Positions 22,900-31,493 of a stretch of 43,320 nucleotides of DNA are shown piece after piece. The translations under genes and the position numbers were made by a program. Below the pieces are notes generated by a model. The model searched no databases. It saw nothing but the letters and a program-made list of their open reading frames with translations, and had not been told where the DNA came from. Positions within the stretch are counted from its first letter, which is position 1, and every line of letters begins with the position of its first letter. This DNA comes from Lachnospiraceae bacterium XBB1006. GTDB taxonomy: Bacteria > Bacillota > Clostridia > Lachnospirales > Lachnospiraceae. Where the stretch lies: the NCBI GenBank assembly GCA_900115795.1, contig FOXT01000018.1, positions 1 through 43,320 of the forward strand, read 5' to 3'.

Positions 22900-24531
22900 A
22901 TGTTCGATTTAAATCGCTTCGATGATACAACCAGGGAACTGCTAAATGAAATAGAGAAGAATCGTTTGGTAGAGCCGGCCGGAATATTGGAAAAGAGTAG
23001 AAAACTTGCAGAAATAGCCGAAGCACAAGAGGAGCGAGGATTGTATGCGTATGCACTTTTTTCTCAAGCATATTGTTTGTATTTATTAAACCAGATCGAA
23101 GAGTCATCTATGATTTATACACAGATTATACCGGATTTGGCTTTGACAGAGCAGTGGGAATTGGTGGCGCGAAGCTACAGCGTTCTGGGAATAATAAGTA
23201 GCGGAAGCGGAAATGTGCCGATGGCTATGGATAATTATTTGCAGGGGTTGCGTGTTTGTAAAGAGCATGAGTTGACAGCTGTATCTGTGATTTTGGATTG
23301 TAATATTGGCGTTTTGTATCTAGGATTTCGAGATATTGCCAATGCCATTAAGTATTTTACCAATGCGGTGGAAACAGCAGAACGCATACGAGAAACCCAT
23401 GGTGATTATGAACCATACCTTGCGAAGTTTCAAGCAGCGACGCTATATTTGAATTTAACAGCGTGCTACGTATATTCCGGTAATATTGTGGAAGCGCGCA
23501 AGAACATGCGTATTGCTATGAAACTTGAAGGTGAACAGCCTACGGCTTCGTTGCACATGGGTCTTGTCATGCAGGAGGCGCAGATAAGTTTTTTAGCAGA
23601 TGATACAGATGGATTAGAGCGTTGTATTGCTGAAATTGATCAGTCTATGGATAATTTTGGCGCGGTTTTGGATGCATTTGATGATGTTGTAGAGTATGCA
23701 TCCTTTTTGCAAAAAATAGGTCGGGATTCGGAGTTTTGGAATTTGTTGACTACGCTGGAGGAGCTAGTGAAGGCAACAAAGAGTCCATTTTTATACCGAC
23801 GTATTGTGGAACTTAAGATTAATCATTATAAAGCCCAAGGTGAGAGTAAGGAATATATGCTTGCGACGGGACTTTATTATGAATTATCCATGAAAATGGA
23901 GGAAGAACGGACAGAGAGCTACAAGCAAAGTCTTTCGGTGCGTCTGCGTCTGGAGGAAGAGAAACAGGCGAAAGAAGAAATGGAAACAGTAGCAGCAAAT
24001 TTGCGTGTGCGTTCTGAGATAGATGCATTAACGGGATTAAGAAACCGTTTTAAGATAGTAAACTTGATAGAAGAAAGTTTTATACAATGCCAGGAAGAGG
24101 AGAAACCTTTTGCGGTAGAGTTGTTAGATGTGGACTATTTTAAACAGTACAATGATAACTACGGTCATCAGCGGGGTGATATCATTTTGAAAGAAACCGC
24201 AGAAGCAATTCATTCATTAGAACGTCACCGGGGTATTTATACCGGACGTTATGGTGGTGATGAGTTTTTGATAGTCTACGTAAATCGTACGAAGGATGAA
24301 GTAAGAGCTTTTATGCAGGAATTAAAGGATATTATGGAACGGAGACATATCGTACATGAATATTCTTTGTGCAATGATATTGTTACACTAAGTCAGGGTG
24401 CCTATCATGGAATTCCGAAGGCAGAATGTAATTATAAACAATTTATGGAGGATGCCGACAAAGCGTTATACAAGATTAAGAAATCCGGACGAAATAACTT
24501 TCTTGTTACAAGTGAAGAGGATAAGGAGTAA
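22900..24531 (+). CDS. TPR-domain diguanylate cyclase (GGDEF)
   Basis: This is a cytoplasmic protein of 543 aa. The N-terminal ~330 residues are helical with TPR-like repeats (for example AYALFSQAYCLYLLNQIEESS and VILDCNIGVLYLGFRDIANA). A coiled-coil connector at about 335-370 follows. The GGDEF domain starts at LTGLRNRF and has DVDYFKQYNDNYGHQRGD and RYGGDEF near residue 450. The active-site loop is intact, so it should make cyclic di-GMP. The RxxD inhibitory site five residues upstream is not obvious. There is no sensor or membrane region, so TPR partners probably supply input. It precedes an exopolysaccharide-acetylation gene pair by 8 nt. Confidence 0.9.
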   Translation: MFDLNRFDDTTRELLNEIEKNRLVEPAGILEKSRKLAEIAEAQEERGLYAYALFSQAYCLYLLNQIEESSMIYTQIIPDLALTEQWELVARSYSVLGIISSGSGNVPMAMDNYLQGLRVCKEHELTAVSVILDCNIGVLYLGFRDIANAIKYFTNAVETAERIRETHGDYEPYLAKFQAATLYLNLTACYVYSGNIVEARKNMRIAMKLEGEQPTASLHMGLVMQEAQISFLADDTDGLERCIAEIDQSMDNFGAVLDAFDDVVEYASFLQKIGRDSEFWNLLTTLEELVKATKSPFLYRRIVELKINHYKAQGESKEYMLATGLYYELSMKMEEERTESYKQSLSVRLRLEEEKQAKEEMETVAANLRVRSEIDALTGLRNRFKIVNLIEESFIQCQEEEKPFAVELLDVDYFKQYNDNYGHQRGDIILKETAEAIHSLERHRGIYTGRYGGDEFLIVYVNRTKDEVRAFMQELKDIMERRHIVHEYSLCNDIVTLSQGAYHGIPKAECNYKQFMEDADKALYKIKKSGRNNFLVTSEEDKE

Positions 24532-24539
24532 ACGTTCAG

Positions 24540-25940
24540 ATGGTATTTAGTAGTGCGGCATTTATATTTTTTTTCTTACCAATAACACTGTTGTGTTACT
24601 ATGTCTGTCCTCTCCGGTTTAAGAATGTGATTCTGGTAATTGCCAGTTTGATATTCTACGCTTGGGGAGAACCGACATACATAGCAATTATGTTATTTTC
24701 TACAATTTTTGATTATATCAATGGTCGCTTAATCGGTATTTTCCGTGAGAAGAATCAGAATTGGAAAGCAAAATTGGTGATGATTGTTTCTGTAGTAGGG
24801 AATCTTGGAATTCTGTGCTTTTTTAAGTATACGAATTTAGCATTATCTACGGTGCATTCTTTAACCGGAATGGCAGTGCCGGTGCTAAACATTGCACTGC
24901 CAATCGGTATTTCGTTTTATACGTTTCAGACCATGTCTTATACCTTAGATGTGTATTTAGGGCAGGTACAGCCACAACATAATATTATAGCTTTTGCAAC
25001 CTATGTAACTTGTTTTCCGCAGTTGGTTGCAGGTCCGATTGTGCGCTATATTGATTTGGAAACACAACTTAAGGGACGTCGGGTGACATCACAGCAGGTA
25101 GCAGATGGCTGTAGACGTTTTTGCATTGGAATAAGTAAAAAAGTCTTACTGGCTAATAGCGCAGGAGCAATCTGGGATATCATTAAAGGAATGAATCCGA
25201 CGGAAATTCCGGTAGCAATGGCATGGCTTGGCGCAGTATGTTATACTTTTCAGATTTACTTTGATTTTTCGGGATATTCGGATATGGCAATCGGACTTGG
25301 AAAAATGTTTGGTTTTACTTTCCTGGAAAACTTTAATTTGCCATATATTTCGAAGAGTATAACGGAATTCTGGAGACGCTGGCATATTAGCCTTAGTACC
25401 TGGTTCAAAGAATATGTGTACATTCCACTTGGCGGTAACCGGAAGGGAACCGGACGTCAGATTTTTAATTTGATGGTGGTTTGGGCATTAACCGGTTTTT
25501 GGCATGGTGCTGCCTATAACTTTTTGCTATGGGGCATTTATTACGGATTATTGCTAATTTTTGAAAAATTTCTATTTAAGAAAATATTGGAAAAATTACC
25601 AGCAATTATACAGCATATCTACACTATGTTTTTTGTGGTTTTAGGATGGGTATTGTTTGCATGCGACGATTTTAGTTTCTTATCTCAATATTTAAAAGCC
25701 TTATTCGGAATGCAAGGTGCTGGTTTTACAAGTGGCGAAACAACGTATTTAGTGATGAGCCATGTGGCGCTTTTGGTTGCTTGTGTGGTTTGTAGTTCCA
25801 GCTTGCTTCGGCGCATCGGTGAGAAGACGAAAGGACGTTATGTGGTTGCAAAGGATATCGCGATGTTGGGATTATTCATAATCTCGATTTGTTTTATTAT
25901 TGGATCGTCCTATAACCCATTTCTCTATTTCCGATTCTAA
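24540..25940 (+). CDS. MBOAT family membrane O-acyltransferase (AlgI/DltB-like)
   Basis: This polytopic protein of 466 aa transfers acyl groups, usually acetyl, across the membrane to an exported glycan or teichoic acid. It has the family pattern with about ten helices. FWRRWHISLSTWFKEYVYIPLGG is a strong AlgI/DltB signature, and the active-site histidine is in FWHGAAYNFLLWG (about residue 322). It starts 8 nt after the GGDEF gene. The next gene (DHHW/AlgX-like) is the usual partner that completes transfer outside the cell. The substrate is not known. Confidence 0.93.
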   Translation: MVFSSAAFIFFFLPITLLCYYVCPLRFKNVILVIASLIFYAWGEPTYIAIMLFSTIFDYINGRLIGIFREKNQNWKAKLVMIVSVVGNLGILCFFKYTNLALSTVHSLTGMAVPVLNIALPIGISFYTFQTMSYTLDVYLGQVQPQHNIIAFATYVTCFPQLVAGPIVRYIDLETQLKGRRVTSQQVADGCRRFCIGISKKVLLANSAGAIWDIIKGMNPTEIPVAMAWLGAVCYTFQIYFDFSGYSDMAIGLGKMFGFTFLENFNLPYISKSITEFWRRWHISLSTWFKEYVYIPLGGNRKGTGRQIFNLMVVWALTGFWHGAAYNFLLWGIYYGLLLIFEKFLFKKILEKLPAIIQHIYTMFFVVLGWVLFACDDFSFLSQYLKALFGMQGAGFTSGETTYLVMSHVALLVACVVCSSSLLRRIGEKTKGRYVVAKDIAMLGLFIISICFIIGSSYNPFLYFRF

Positions 25941-25951
25941 GGAGGTTGACA

Positions 25952-27076
25952 ATGAAGAAAAATATAATAATGTTAGGTGTGTTCTTTTTACTGATATTCG
26001 CCGGACTTTTTGGATACATGCTATGCTCAGATGTGAAATTCTCCGAAGATGAGAATCGATATTTGGCCGGACAGCCTAATTTTAGCGCAGAGGCACTTTT
26101 TAGTGGTGATTATACCGATGGAATGAATAAGTATGCTACGGATCAGTTTCCGCTTAGAAGTCTGGCAATTACGATAAAAACCCAGGTGCAAAAGCTCATG
26201 GGAGTAAAAGATAGTAACGGTGTCTATTTTGGTAAAAATGGACAGCTGATGTTAAAGAAGAGTCCATCTGAGTTTAAAGAAAAGAAGTTTCAGAATAACT
26301 TAGCGGCTATTGAGGCTTTTGCCGGACGTAATAAGGATATGACGGTGTCAGTACTGTTGGCGCCTACCGCTGCAGGGATTTACGAAAGTAGATTGCCATC
26401 CTATGCAGTGGATTATAACCAAAAGGAACTGCTTCTGAAAGCCGAAGCCCGTTTGGAGAATCTTAAAAATGTAAAGTTCATCAATACAGAACCGATTTTT
26501 AATATGCATTTACGTGAGAATTTGTATTATAGTACCGATCATCACTGGACAACCAAAGGAGCCTATTATGCGTATCAGGAATTTTGTAAGGAAAATGGTA
26601 TACAGCCGGTAGATTATAACGCACAGCCGGTAAGCAATGGTTTCTATGGCACGTTGTATTCCAAAGTGTTGCCATGGAATATGGAGCCGGATACGGTAGA
26701 GGCTCAGGAAGTTAAAGGAAATATTACCGTGTCACATCAGATGGGAAAGACGGTAACCGATACCGTTTATGATAAGTCTAAATTGAAAATAAAAGATAAA
26801 TATCAGTATTTTCTGGGGGGTAACGATGGTGAAGTAACCATCAAAACGGACAATAAGAATGGAAAGCATCTACTTGTTATTAAGGATTCGTACGCAAACT
26901 GTTTTTTGCCATTTTTAACAGAACAATATGAAAGCATTCATGTAGTGGATTTACGGTATTTTAATGATAATCTCACCATGTACATGAAAGGAAATGACAT
27001 CAATGAGGCGTTAGTGCTTTACAATTTGAATAATTTCGATGAAGATACATCCGTGATTAAATTGATGATGCCATAG
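25952..27076 (+). CDS. DHHW family extracytoplasmic acyl-transfer partner (AlgX/AlgJ-like)
   Basis: This is a 374-aa protein with an N-terminal membrane anchor (residues about 5-25) and an extracytoplasmic domain. The DHHW motif in STDHHWTTKGAYY (about residues 194-206) is the hallmark of the SGNH-like DHHW family, which pairs with MBOAT acyltransferases. A VIKDSYANCFLPFL segment near the C-terminus may carry the Ser/Asp of the SGNH fold. AAGGAGG overlaps the MBOAT stop codon, so translation is coupled. The gene ends at a strong terminator. It probably moves acetyl groups onto a polysaccharide. Confidence 0.88.
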   Translation: MKKNIIMLGVFFLLIFAGLFGYMLCSDVKFSEDENRYLAGQPNFSAEALFSGDYTDGMNKYATDQFPLRSLAITIKTQVQKLMGVKDSNGVYFGKNGQLMLKKSPSEFKEKKFQNNLAAIEAFAGRNKDMTVSVLLAPTAAGIYESRLPSYAVDYNQKELLLKAEARLENLKNVKFINTEPIFNMHLRENLYYSTDHHWTTKGAYYAYQEFCKENGIQPVDYNAQPVSNGFYGTLYSKVLPWNMEPDTVEAQEVKGNITVSHQMGKTVTDTVYDKSKLKIKDKYQYFLGGNDGEVTIKTDNKNGKHLLVIKDSYANCFLPFLTEQYESIHVVDLRYFNDNLTMYMKGNDINEALVLYNLNNFDEDTSVIKLMMP

Positions 27077-27097
27077 TTTATATGTCAAATAAAAAAC

Positions 27098-27128
27098 GCC
27101 ACTGCAGAACTTTCTGCAGTGGCAACTT
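27098..27128. terminator. Bidirectional terminator
   Basis: A perfect 11-bp stem (gccactgcaga / tctgcagtggc) with a 4-nt loop lies between converging genes, with A-run and T-rich tails on the two sides. Confidence 0.9.
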
Positions 27129-27136
27129 TTCTTTTA

Positions 27137-27682
27137 CTAGTTAAAATATCTCTTTAAGAGTCCTTCGAATGCCTTGCCGTGTCTTGCTTCATCACGTCCC
27201 ATTTCATGTACAGTATCATGAATTGCATCAAGATTCAATGCTTTTGCACGTTTCGCAAGATCCATCTTTCCAGCGGTAGCACCACACTCAGCGTCAACAC
27301 GCATTTCAAGGTTCTTCTTAGTGGAATCGGTAACAACTTCGCCTAATAGTTCAGCAAATTTTGCTGCATGTTCAGCCTCTTCCCAGGCAGCCTTTTCATA
27401 ATAAAGACCAACTTCCGGATAGCCTTCTCTATGAGCAACTCTTGCCATTGCAAGATACATACCAACTTCGCTACATTCTCCTTCGAAGTTTGCTCTTAAA
27501 TCTTTCATAATATCTTCTGGCGCACCCTTGGCAACACCAACTACGTGCTCACAAGCCCAAGTACGTTCGCCTTCTTCTTGCTTTGTAAATTTCTCCGGTC
27601 CAACATGGCACTGTGGGCACTCTGCTGGCGGATTGTCTCCCTCATGAACATAACCACATACGCTGCATACATATTTTGCCAT
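27137..27682 (-). CDS. Reverse rubrerythrin (rubredoxin domain first)
   Basis: This is an oxygen/peroxide-detoxifying iron protein of 181 aa. The rubredoxin-like domain is N-terminal (Cys6, Cys9, Cys22, Cys25 in CSVCG...CPQCHVG), followed by the four-helix ferritin-like di-iron domain with EEAEHAAKF and DEARHGKAF. Rubrerythrins usually have the opposite order. The same reversed form is known in Clostridium acetobutylicum (Rbr3), where it acts as NADH-dependent peroxidase with partners. AAAAGGAG precedes the ATG. It stands alone on the minus strand and suggests an anaerobe coping with oxygen. Confidence 0.9.
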   Translation of the reverse strand: MAKYVCSVCGYVHEGDNPPAECPQCHVGPEKFTKQEEGERTWACEHVVGVAKGAPEDIMKDLRANFEGECSEVGMYLAMARVAHREGYPEVGLYYEKAAWEEAEHAAKFAELLGEVVTDSTKKNLEMRVDAECGATAGKMDLAKRAKALNLDAIHDTVHEMGRDEARHGKAFEGLLKRYFN

Positions 27683-27741
27683 AGTATTTCTCCTTTTCTC
27701 ATATCATTTTGCAACACTATTGTTACTACCTTTTAGCATAC

Positions 27742-27780
27742 AAAAAAAAGAAGCGTTCGTCAAGAAAAGGCGAACACTTC
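27742..27780 (-). terminator. Terminator after the GNAT gene (minus strand)
   Basis: On the minus strand a 10-bp stem (gaagtgttcg / cgaacgcttc, one G-U) is followed by a run of eight T. It separates the nrdG-GNAT transcript from the rubrerythrin gene. Confidence 0.85.
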
Positions 27781-27790
27781 ACATATTTTT

Positions 27791-28366
27791 CTAAATTGAT
27801 GGTACAATATAGCTATATAAAAGGTGATCACGCCGTACGCCTTGAACTTCTAAGCATTGGTATGCGGTGCCTTCCAATCGAAATCCAACACGACTGAGAA
27901 GTGTTTGTGACGCTCGATTCTCAGGTAATACATATGCTTCAATACGTGCAACATGCATCACAGAAGGAACAATGTGGATGGCAGCAGTAAGGGCCTCTGA
28001 CGCGTAACCCTGATGCCAGTAATCCGGTAATAACTTGTATCCAACCATAATGGTTTGAAAAGGTGCAGTTTTGTAAAAGGAAAAGGAGATGGTGCCAATT
28101 ATTTCCTTTGGTGTATCCTTTCGGCAAATCCAGAAACGTACCCCCGACTTCTGTGAGGCCATATGAAATTCAGCATGTAAAAGGCGGCGTTGCGTAGTAG
28201 TAGTGTAAAAATCCGCGGGTTTCTTGCTTTCATATGTGTCGAATGTATTTGCACCGGCATTGAGAAATGCCAGCACAGCAGGAGCATCGCTTTCATCAAG
28301 AATTTTTAAATAAAGACGATCCGTTGTATAAAATTTGCGGAAACGTTCTTCTCTTTTTGCAATCAT
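27791..28366 (-). CDS. GNAT family N-acetyltransferase (RimJ/RimL type)
   Basis: This 191-aa protein begins FYTTDRLYLKILDESDAPAVLAFL after a short basic leader, as in the RimJ/RimL-like acetyltransferase group. The acetyl-CoA region reads LPDYWHQGYASEALTAAI, and VLPENRASQTLLSRVGFRLEG follows, the family's canonical motif B. The substrate may be a ribosomal protein N-terminus, an antibiotic or a small molecule; the sequence does not decide. Its start overlaps the stop of the upstream nrdG-like gene by 4 nt, so they are coupled. Confidence 0.85.
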   Translation of the reverse strand: MIAKREERFRKFYTTDRLYLKILDESDAPAVLAFLNAGANTFDTYESKKPADFYTTTTQRRLLHAEFHMASQKSGVRFWICRKDTPKEIIGTISFSFYKTAPFQTIMVGYKLLPDYWHQGYASEALTAAIHIVPSVMHVARIEAYVLPENRASQTLLSRVGFRLEGTAYQCLEVQGVRRDHLLYSYIVPSI

Positions 28367-29061
28367 TCATCAATTCCTCGCAATTCTACGCGCTTTACAT
28401 AAGGTTGAAGCGTCGTTTTTATTTCATCAAGTTCTTCCGGAGAATGTGCATGAAATCCGGGAGAGATAACCTGTTCACTTTCGCGATAAGGTTGGATAAA
28501 ATATGCATGGGCACCGGCAATCCAGTCTCCAATGTTTTGAAAATCCGCTAAGGTATGTAATTCCCTCATTGCCGTTGTGCGAAATTCGTAAGGAATATCA
28601 CAGGAAAGAAGGAGTTGTACTGACTTTTCAATATTGGAAATCTGTAAATTTGGGACACCTACCGTCATGGCATATTTTTCCTTAGTGTTTTTGATATCCA
28701 TAGCCACGTAGTCCAATAATCCTTCCTCTAACAAAGCAGCAAGTTTATCCGGACGATAGCCATTGGTGTCTAGTTTTACCAAATAACCGAATTGTTTAAT
28801 TTTTTTGATAAAATCGGCTAAATCAGGTTGTAACGTTGGCTCCCCGCCGGTGATGCAGACGCCATCTAATAAAGAACGCCTTTTTTCTAAAACACAAAGC
28901 ACTTCTTCTTCTGAAATAATTGGTACATCTTGGGGATGCAGCACCAAATCGCCATTGTGGCAAAATGGGCATCGAAAGTTACAGGAACCTGTAAAAATGG
29001 TTGCTGCAACATGTTCCGGATAATCTAATAAGGTCATTTTGGCAAAACCAAGAATTTGCAT
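28363..29061 (-). CDS. nrdG: Anaerobic ribonucleoside-triphosphate reductase activating protein (radical SAM, NrdG type)
   Basis: This is a radical-SAM activase of 232 aa. The [4Fe-4S] ligands are Cys27, Cys31 and Cys34 in GSCNFRCPFCHN. TGGEPTLQ (near residue 76) is the SAM-binding GGE region. The length and the N-terminal LGFAKMTLLDYPEHVA match the NrdG2-type activases that generate the glycyl radical on class III ribonucleotide reductase. The reductase gene (nrdD) is not in the window. It is divergent from tadA. A different glycyl-radical activase is possible. Confidence 0.85.
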   Translation of the reverse strand: MQILGFAKMTLLDYPEHVAATIFTGSCNFRCPFCHNGDLVLHPQDVPIISEEEVLCVLEKRRSLLDGVCITGGEPTLQPDLADFIKKIKQFGYLVKLDTNGYRPDKLAALLEEGLLDYVAMDIKNTKEKYAMTVGVPNLQISNIEKSVQLLLSCDIPYEFRTTAMRELHTLADFQNIGDWIAGAHAYFIQPYRESEQVISPGFHAHSPEELDEIKTTLQPYVKRVELRGIDE

Positions 29062-29080
29062 TGCTTTTCACCTCTTCTAA

Positions 29081-29109
29081 TTGCGGATTCCAATGGAATA
29101 CGGTATACT
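29081..29109 (+). promoter_or_regulatory. Promoter of tadA
   Basis: TTGCGG (29081-29086) and TATACT (29104-29109) with a 17-bp spacer. The -10 is half of a palindrome TATACTA-tatt-TAGTATA (29104-29121) that may also serve the divergent nrdG-like gene. Confidence 0.55.
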
Positions 29110-29149
29110 ATATTTAGTATAACAAGAATAGAAAGAAAAGTATAGATAG

Positions 29150-29623
29150 ATGGAAGAAGCAATCAAATTTATGAAACAGGCAATCAAACAGGCGCAGAAA
29201 GCGTATGCCTTAGAAGAAGTGCCCATTGGTTGTGTGATTGTAAAAGATGGAAAAGTTATTGCACGAGGGTATAATCGCAGAAATACCGATAAATTAACGC
29301 TTGCGCACGCAGAGATAATTGCCATCCGAAAAGCGAGTAAAAAATTGGGGGATTGGCGTTTAGAGGGATGCACTATGTATGTAACCTTGGAGCCTTGTCA
29401 AATGTGTGCCGGTGCCATTGTGCAGGCGCGTATGGATGAAGTGGTAATCGGTTGCATGAACGCAAAAGCAGGAAGTGCGGGATCAGTTATCAATTTATTG
29501 GATATGCAACAATTCAACCATCAGGTAAAGATTACCAAAGGTGTTATGGAAGAAGAGTGTTCTTCTATGCTTAGCAACTTTTTCAAAGAACTACGAGAAC
29601 GAAAGAAACTTGACAAAAGCTAG
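29150..29623 (+). CDS. tadA: tRNA-specific adenosine deaminase
   Basis: This enzyme deaminates A34 to inosine in the tRNA-Arg (ACG) anticodon. The protein is 157 aa. The zinc site is His53/Glu55 in LAHAEIIAIR and Cys83/Cys86 in EPCQMCAGAI. VPIGCVIV at the N-terminus and FFKELRERKK at the C-terminus are typical of TadA. The ribosome-binding site before the ATG is weak (purines but no clear GGAGG). The 3' end contains the promoter of the SRP RNA gene. Confidence 0.95.
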   Translation: MEEAIKFMKQAIKQAQKAYALEEVPIGCVIVKDGKVIARGYNRRNTDKLTLAHAEIIAIRKASKKLGDWRLEGCTMYVTLEPCQMCAGAIVQARMDEVVIGCMNAKAGSAGSVINLLDMQQFNHQVKITKGVMEEECSSMLSNFFKELRERKKLDKS

Positions 29624-29638
29624 AAAACACGCTACAAT
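29610..29638 (+). promoter_or_regulatory. Promoter of the SRP RNA gene, inside tadA
   Basis: TTGACA (29610-29615) lies within the last codons of tadA. TACAAT (29633-29638) lies just after its stop, with a 17-bp spacer. Confidence 0.75.
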
Positions 29639-29677
29639 ACTGTGGTATGTCATCAATGGCGCAAGCCTTGATATAAA

Positions 29678-29946
29678 ATTTCTGTGCAGCCGGGGAGCTA
29701 GCGGTTCCCTGTACCTACATCGCTATAGTAGGGGTGATATCCTGCCCCGGGTTGTGAGGTGTGTAGCTGCCCTTAATAAGTGGTATTGACGTTTGGGTCT
29801 TACGCGACGGGAACCGGCGAACCGTGTCAGGTTGGGAACAAAGCAGCACTAAGTCGGACCTCTCGGGTGCCGTGAGGGTGCCTGGACCGAGCTAACTGTT
29901 AAGGTAACGTGCGGGCTAAGCAATTCAAAGCAGGATGCACAGATTA
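29678..29946 (+). ncRNA. ffs: Signal recognition particle RNA, long Gram-positive type
   Basis: The terminal helix is tctgtgca (29681-29688) pairing with tgcacaga (29936-29943). The 5' part has the Alu-domain pattern of the long Bacillus/Clostridium form. The S-domain core gtcaggttgggaacaaagcagc (about 29828-29850) carries the Ffh-binding internal loops and a GGAA tetraloop. About 269 nt total fits the ~271-nt B. subtilis scRNA. Ends are estimated from the helix. It is released from a precursor that starts about 35 nt upstream. Confidence 0.95.
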
Positions 29947-29960
29947 AGAAAGAAAATGGA

Positions 29961-29991
29961 AACAGAGCCCATGTGGTTCTGTTATTTTTTT
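29961..29991 (+). terminator. Terminator of SRP RNA
   Basis: A 9-bp stem (aacagagcc / ggttctgtt, one G-U) is followed by a T-run. Confidence 0.9.
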
Positions 29992-30017
29992 GCGCAAAAA
30001 TGTCTAGTAAAAATCCC

Positions 30018-30046
30018 TTGTTTTTGAAAACTACATTTGGTATGAT
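30018..30046 (+). promoter_or_regulatory. Promoter before the 30161 membrane-protein gene
   Basis: TTGTTT (30018-30023) and TATGAT (30041-30046) with a 17-bp spacer. Confidence 0.5.
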
Positions 30047-30160
30047 GTGGATGTAGACGGGAATGATGTTACGGAACTATTCGAGATAATGATTAGTTAG
30101 AATCGAAGAAGTACAGATGTATATAACTCTTGGATGGTGATTTGGGTGGAGGTGCTGGAA

Positions 30161-30730
30161 ATGCGAGAAATAGAAATAAAACAGTTTTTGCTCTTTGCTG
30201 CGCTCAATATTGTGGCGATTGCGATTTATTACAGAGGGAATAGTAATGTGGCAGATGTTGTGGTCGCTTTTGCGCTTCTTAATGTGGCAGGCATATTGGC
30301 AAGCGCTGCGCTTGCGGCGAAAGAGCGCAGTGTGGCAATATTGGAGCCATGGTGGCTGAACGGCATCGGTGTGCTACTGCCATTGGTGCAAGCAGCATTG
30401 CTGTACGCAGTGTATTCCAAGGGACACTCGCTTAGTCATGGAAAACGGTTATCTATGCTGCTTTTAATTGCGGTGGTGGTAGTAGTTTTGGGAACAGTAA
30501 TTTATATATGGCGAGCATCAGGAAGACTGTTTTTTATTACATCGTCGTATGGATTGGAACTGGCGCTTTTGTATTCGGAAAACCAGCTACATGTATTGCG
30601 CAAAGTTAAGGGGGCGTATGAACTGGCAATAGGAAAGATGGCAGCTATCATTAGTGTAGAGTTGATAATTGCACTGGTAGTATTCTACTTGGTTGGGCGA
30701 AGTATGAATCGAAAACAAAGAAATGATTAG
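30161..30730 (+). CDS. Hypothetical integral membrane protein (189 aa)
   Basis: I do not recognise the family. Hydrophobic segments are at about residues 6-22, 26-50, 62-82, 91-112 and 160-181. The last is followed by a basic tail (SMNRKQRND). The long hydrophilic loop between segments 4 and 5 has no recognised motif. GGAGG lies 8 nt before the ATG at 30161; the longer frame from 30134 has no ribosome-binding site. It lies between SRP RNA and another membrane orphan, perhaps cotranscribed. Confidence 0.7.
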   Translation: MREIEIKQFLLFAALNIVAIAIYYRGNSNVADVVVAFALLNVAGILASAALAAKERSVAILEPWWLNGIGVLLPLVQAALLYAVYSKGHSLSHGKRLSMLLLIAVVVVVLGTVIYIWRASGRLFFITSSYGLELALLYSENQLHVLRKVKGAYELAIGKMAAIISVELIIALVVFYLVGRSMNRKQRND

Positions 30731-30853
30731 GAATAAAACAGGGAATCTGCAGTCATCAGTTGAACAGCAATTATTCGTACACAAAAGATGGGGATGAAGT
30801 AAAACTAATTATAAATAATATGCCTTGGGACTAAATGGTACAGAGGTGGAATT

Positions 30854-31366
30854 ATGGTAAAAAGAATCGCTTATATTGTTGGAGTATTATTAATATTACG
30901 AATTGTATATATTTTACAATGTACAGTTGGCTATGTTGCGTTGCTAGAAGGAAAAACAAGTATTGTTAATGTAGTACGATTTCCAATGTATACGAATTTA
31001 GGCATTACCGTTATATTTGGTTTGGTATTGGGATATGTGTTTCGAAATAAAATACAAGCGAAAAGTAAAGCGACAGTTATTTTTGGCTTATTAATTATTG
31101 GGACACTTTTTATAGATCCGTCGGTTATCTGTGATTTTACATATAAACACATTTGGTCGGGAGTGTATGATAGCGTGATTTTGCAAATTGTGAAAAACCA
31201 TATTGTGAATCCTTTGCAATTAAACAATTATGATATGACGGTATATTACTTTCCAGATGCAATATTGAATCTTGTTGTTGGGTATGCAGTGATGATGGTA
31301 GAAATTTATGTATTAACCGAACGTAAATCGATTATGGACCATGACATTATACGAGATAATGATTAG
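30854..31366 (+). CDS. Hypothetical integral membrane protein (170 aa)
   Basis: No family is recognised. Four hydrophobic segments (about residues 5-28, 48-64, 72-88 and 137-155) are separated by polar loops. A loop between 90 and 135 is rich in Tyr, Asp and His. The C-terminus is acidic and charged (DHDIIRDND). AGAGGTGG is 6 nt upstream of the ATG. 30731-30853 and 31367-31455 appear to hold no gene. Confidence 0.65.
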   Translation: MVKRIAYIVGVLLILRIVYILQCTVGYVALLEGKTSIVNVVRFPMYTNLGITVIFGLVLGYVFRNKIQAKSKATVIFGLLIIGTLFIDPSVICDFTYKHIWSGVYDSVILQIVKNHIVNPLQLNNYDMTVYYFPDAILNLVVGYAVMMVEIYVLTERKSIMDHDIIRDND

Positions 31367-31458
31367 GGGCTGATGATTAAAAATGAAAGTAAAAAAATTA
31401 CTATTTTGTTTATTTTGGATAGAGGTTTTACATAAGCAAAATAAAAAGCCTTAAGAAA

Positions 31459-31492
31459 AAGGGAACCAGCCACCGCCGGTTCCCTTAAGTTT
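31459..31492. terminator. Bidirectional terminator after glmS
   Basis: A perfect 9-bp stem (aagggaacc / ggttccctt) with a GC-rich loop has a T-run on the + side and, on the minus strand, a T-rich tail. It serves glmS and the gene at 30854. Confidence 0.85.
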
Positions 31493-31493
31493 T

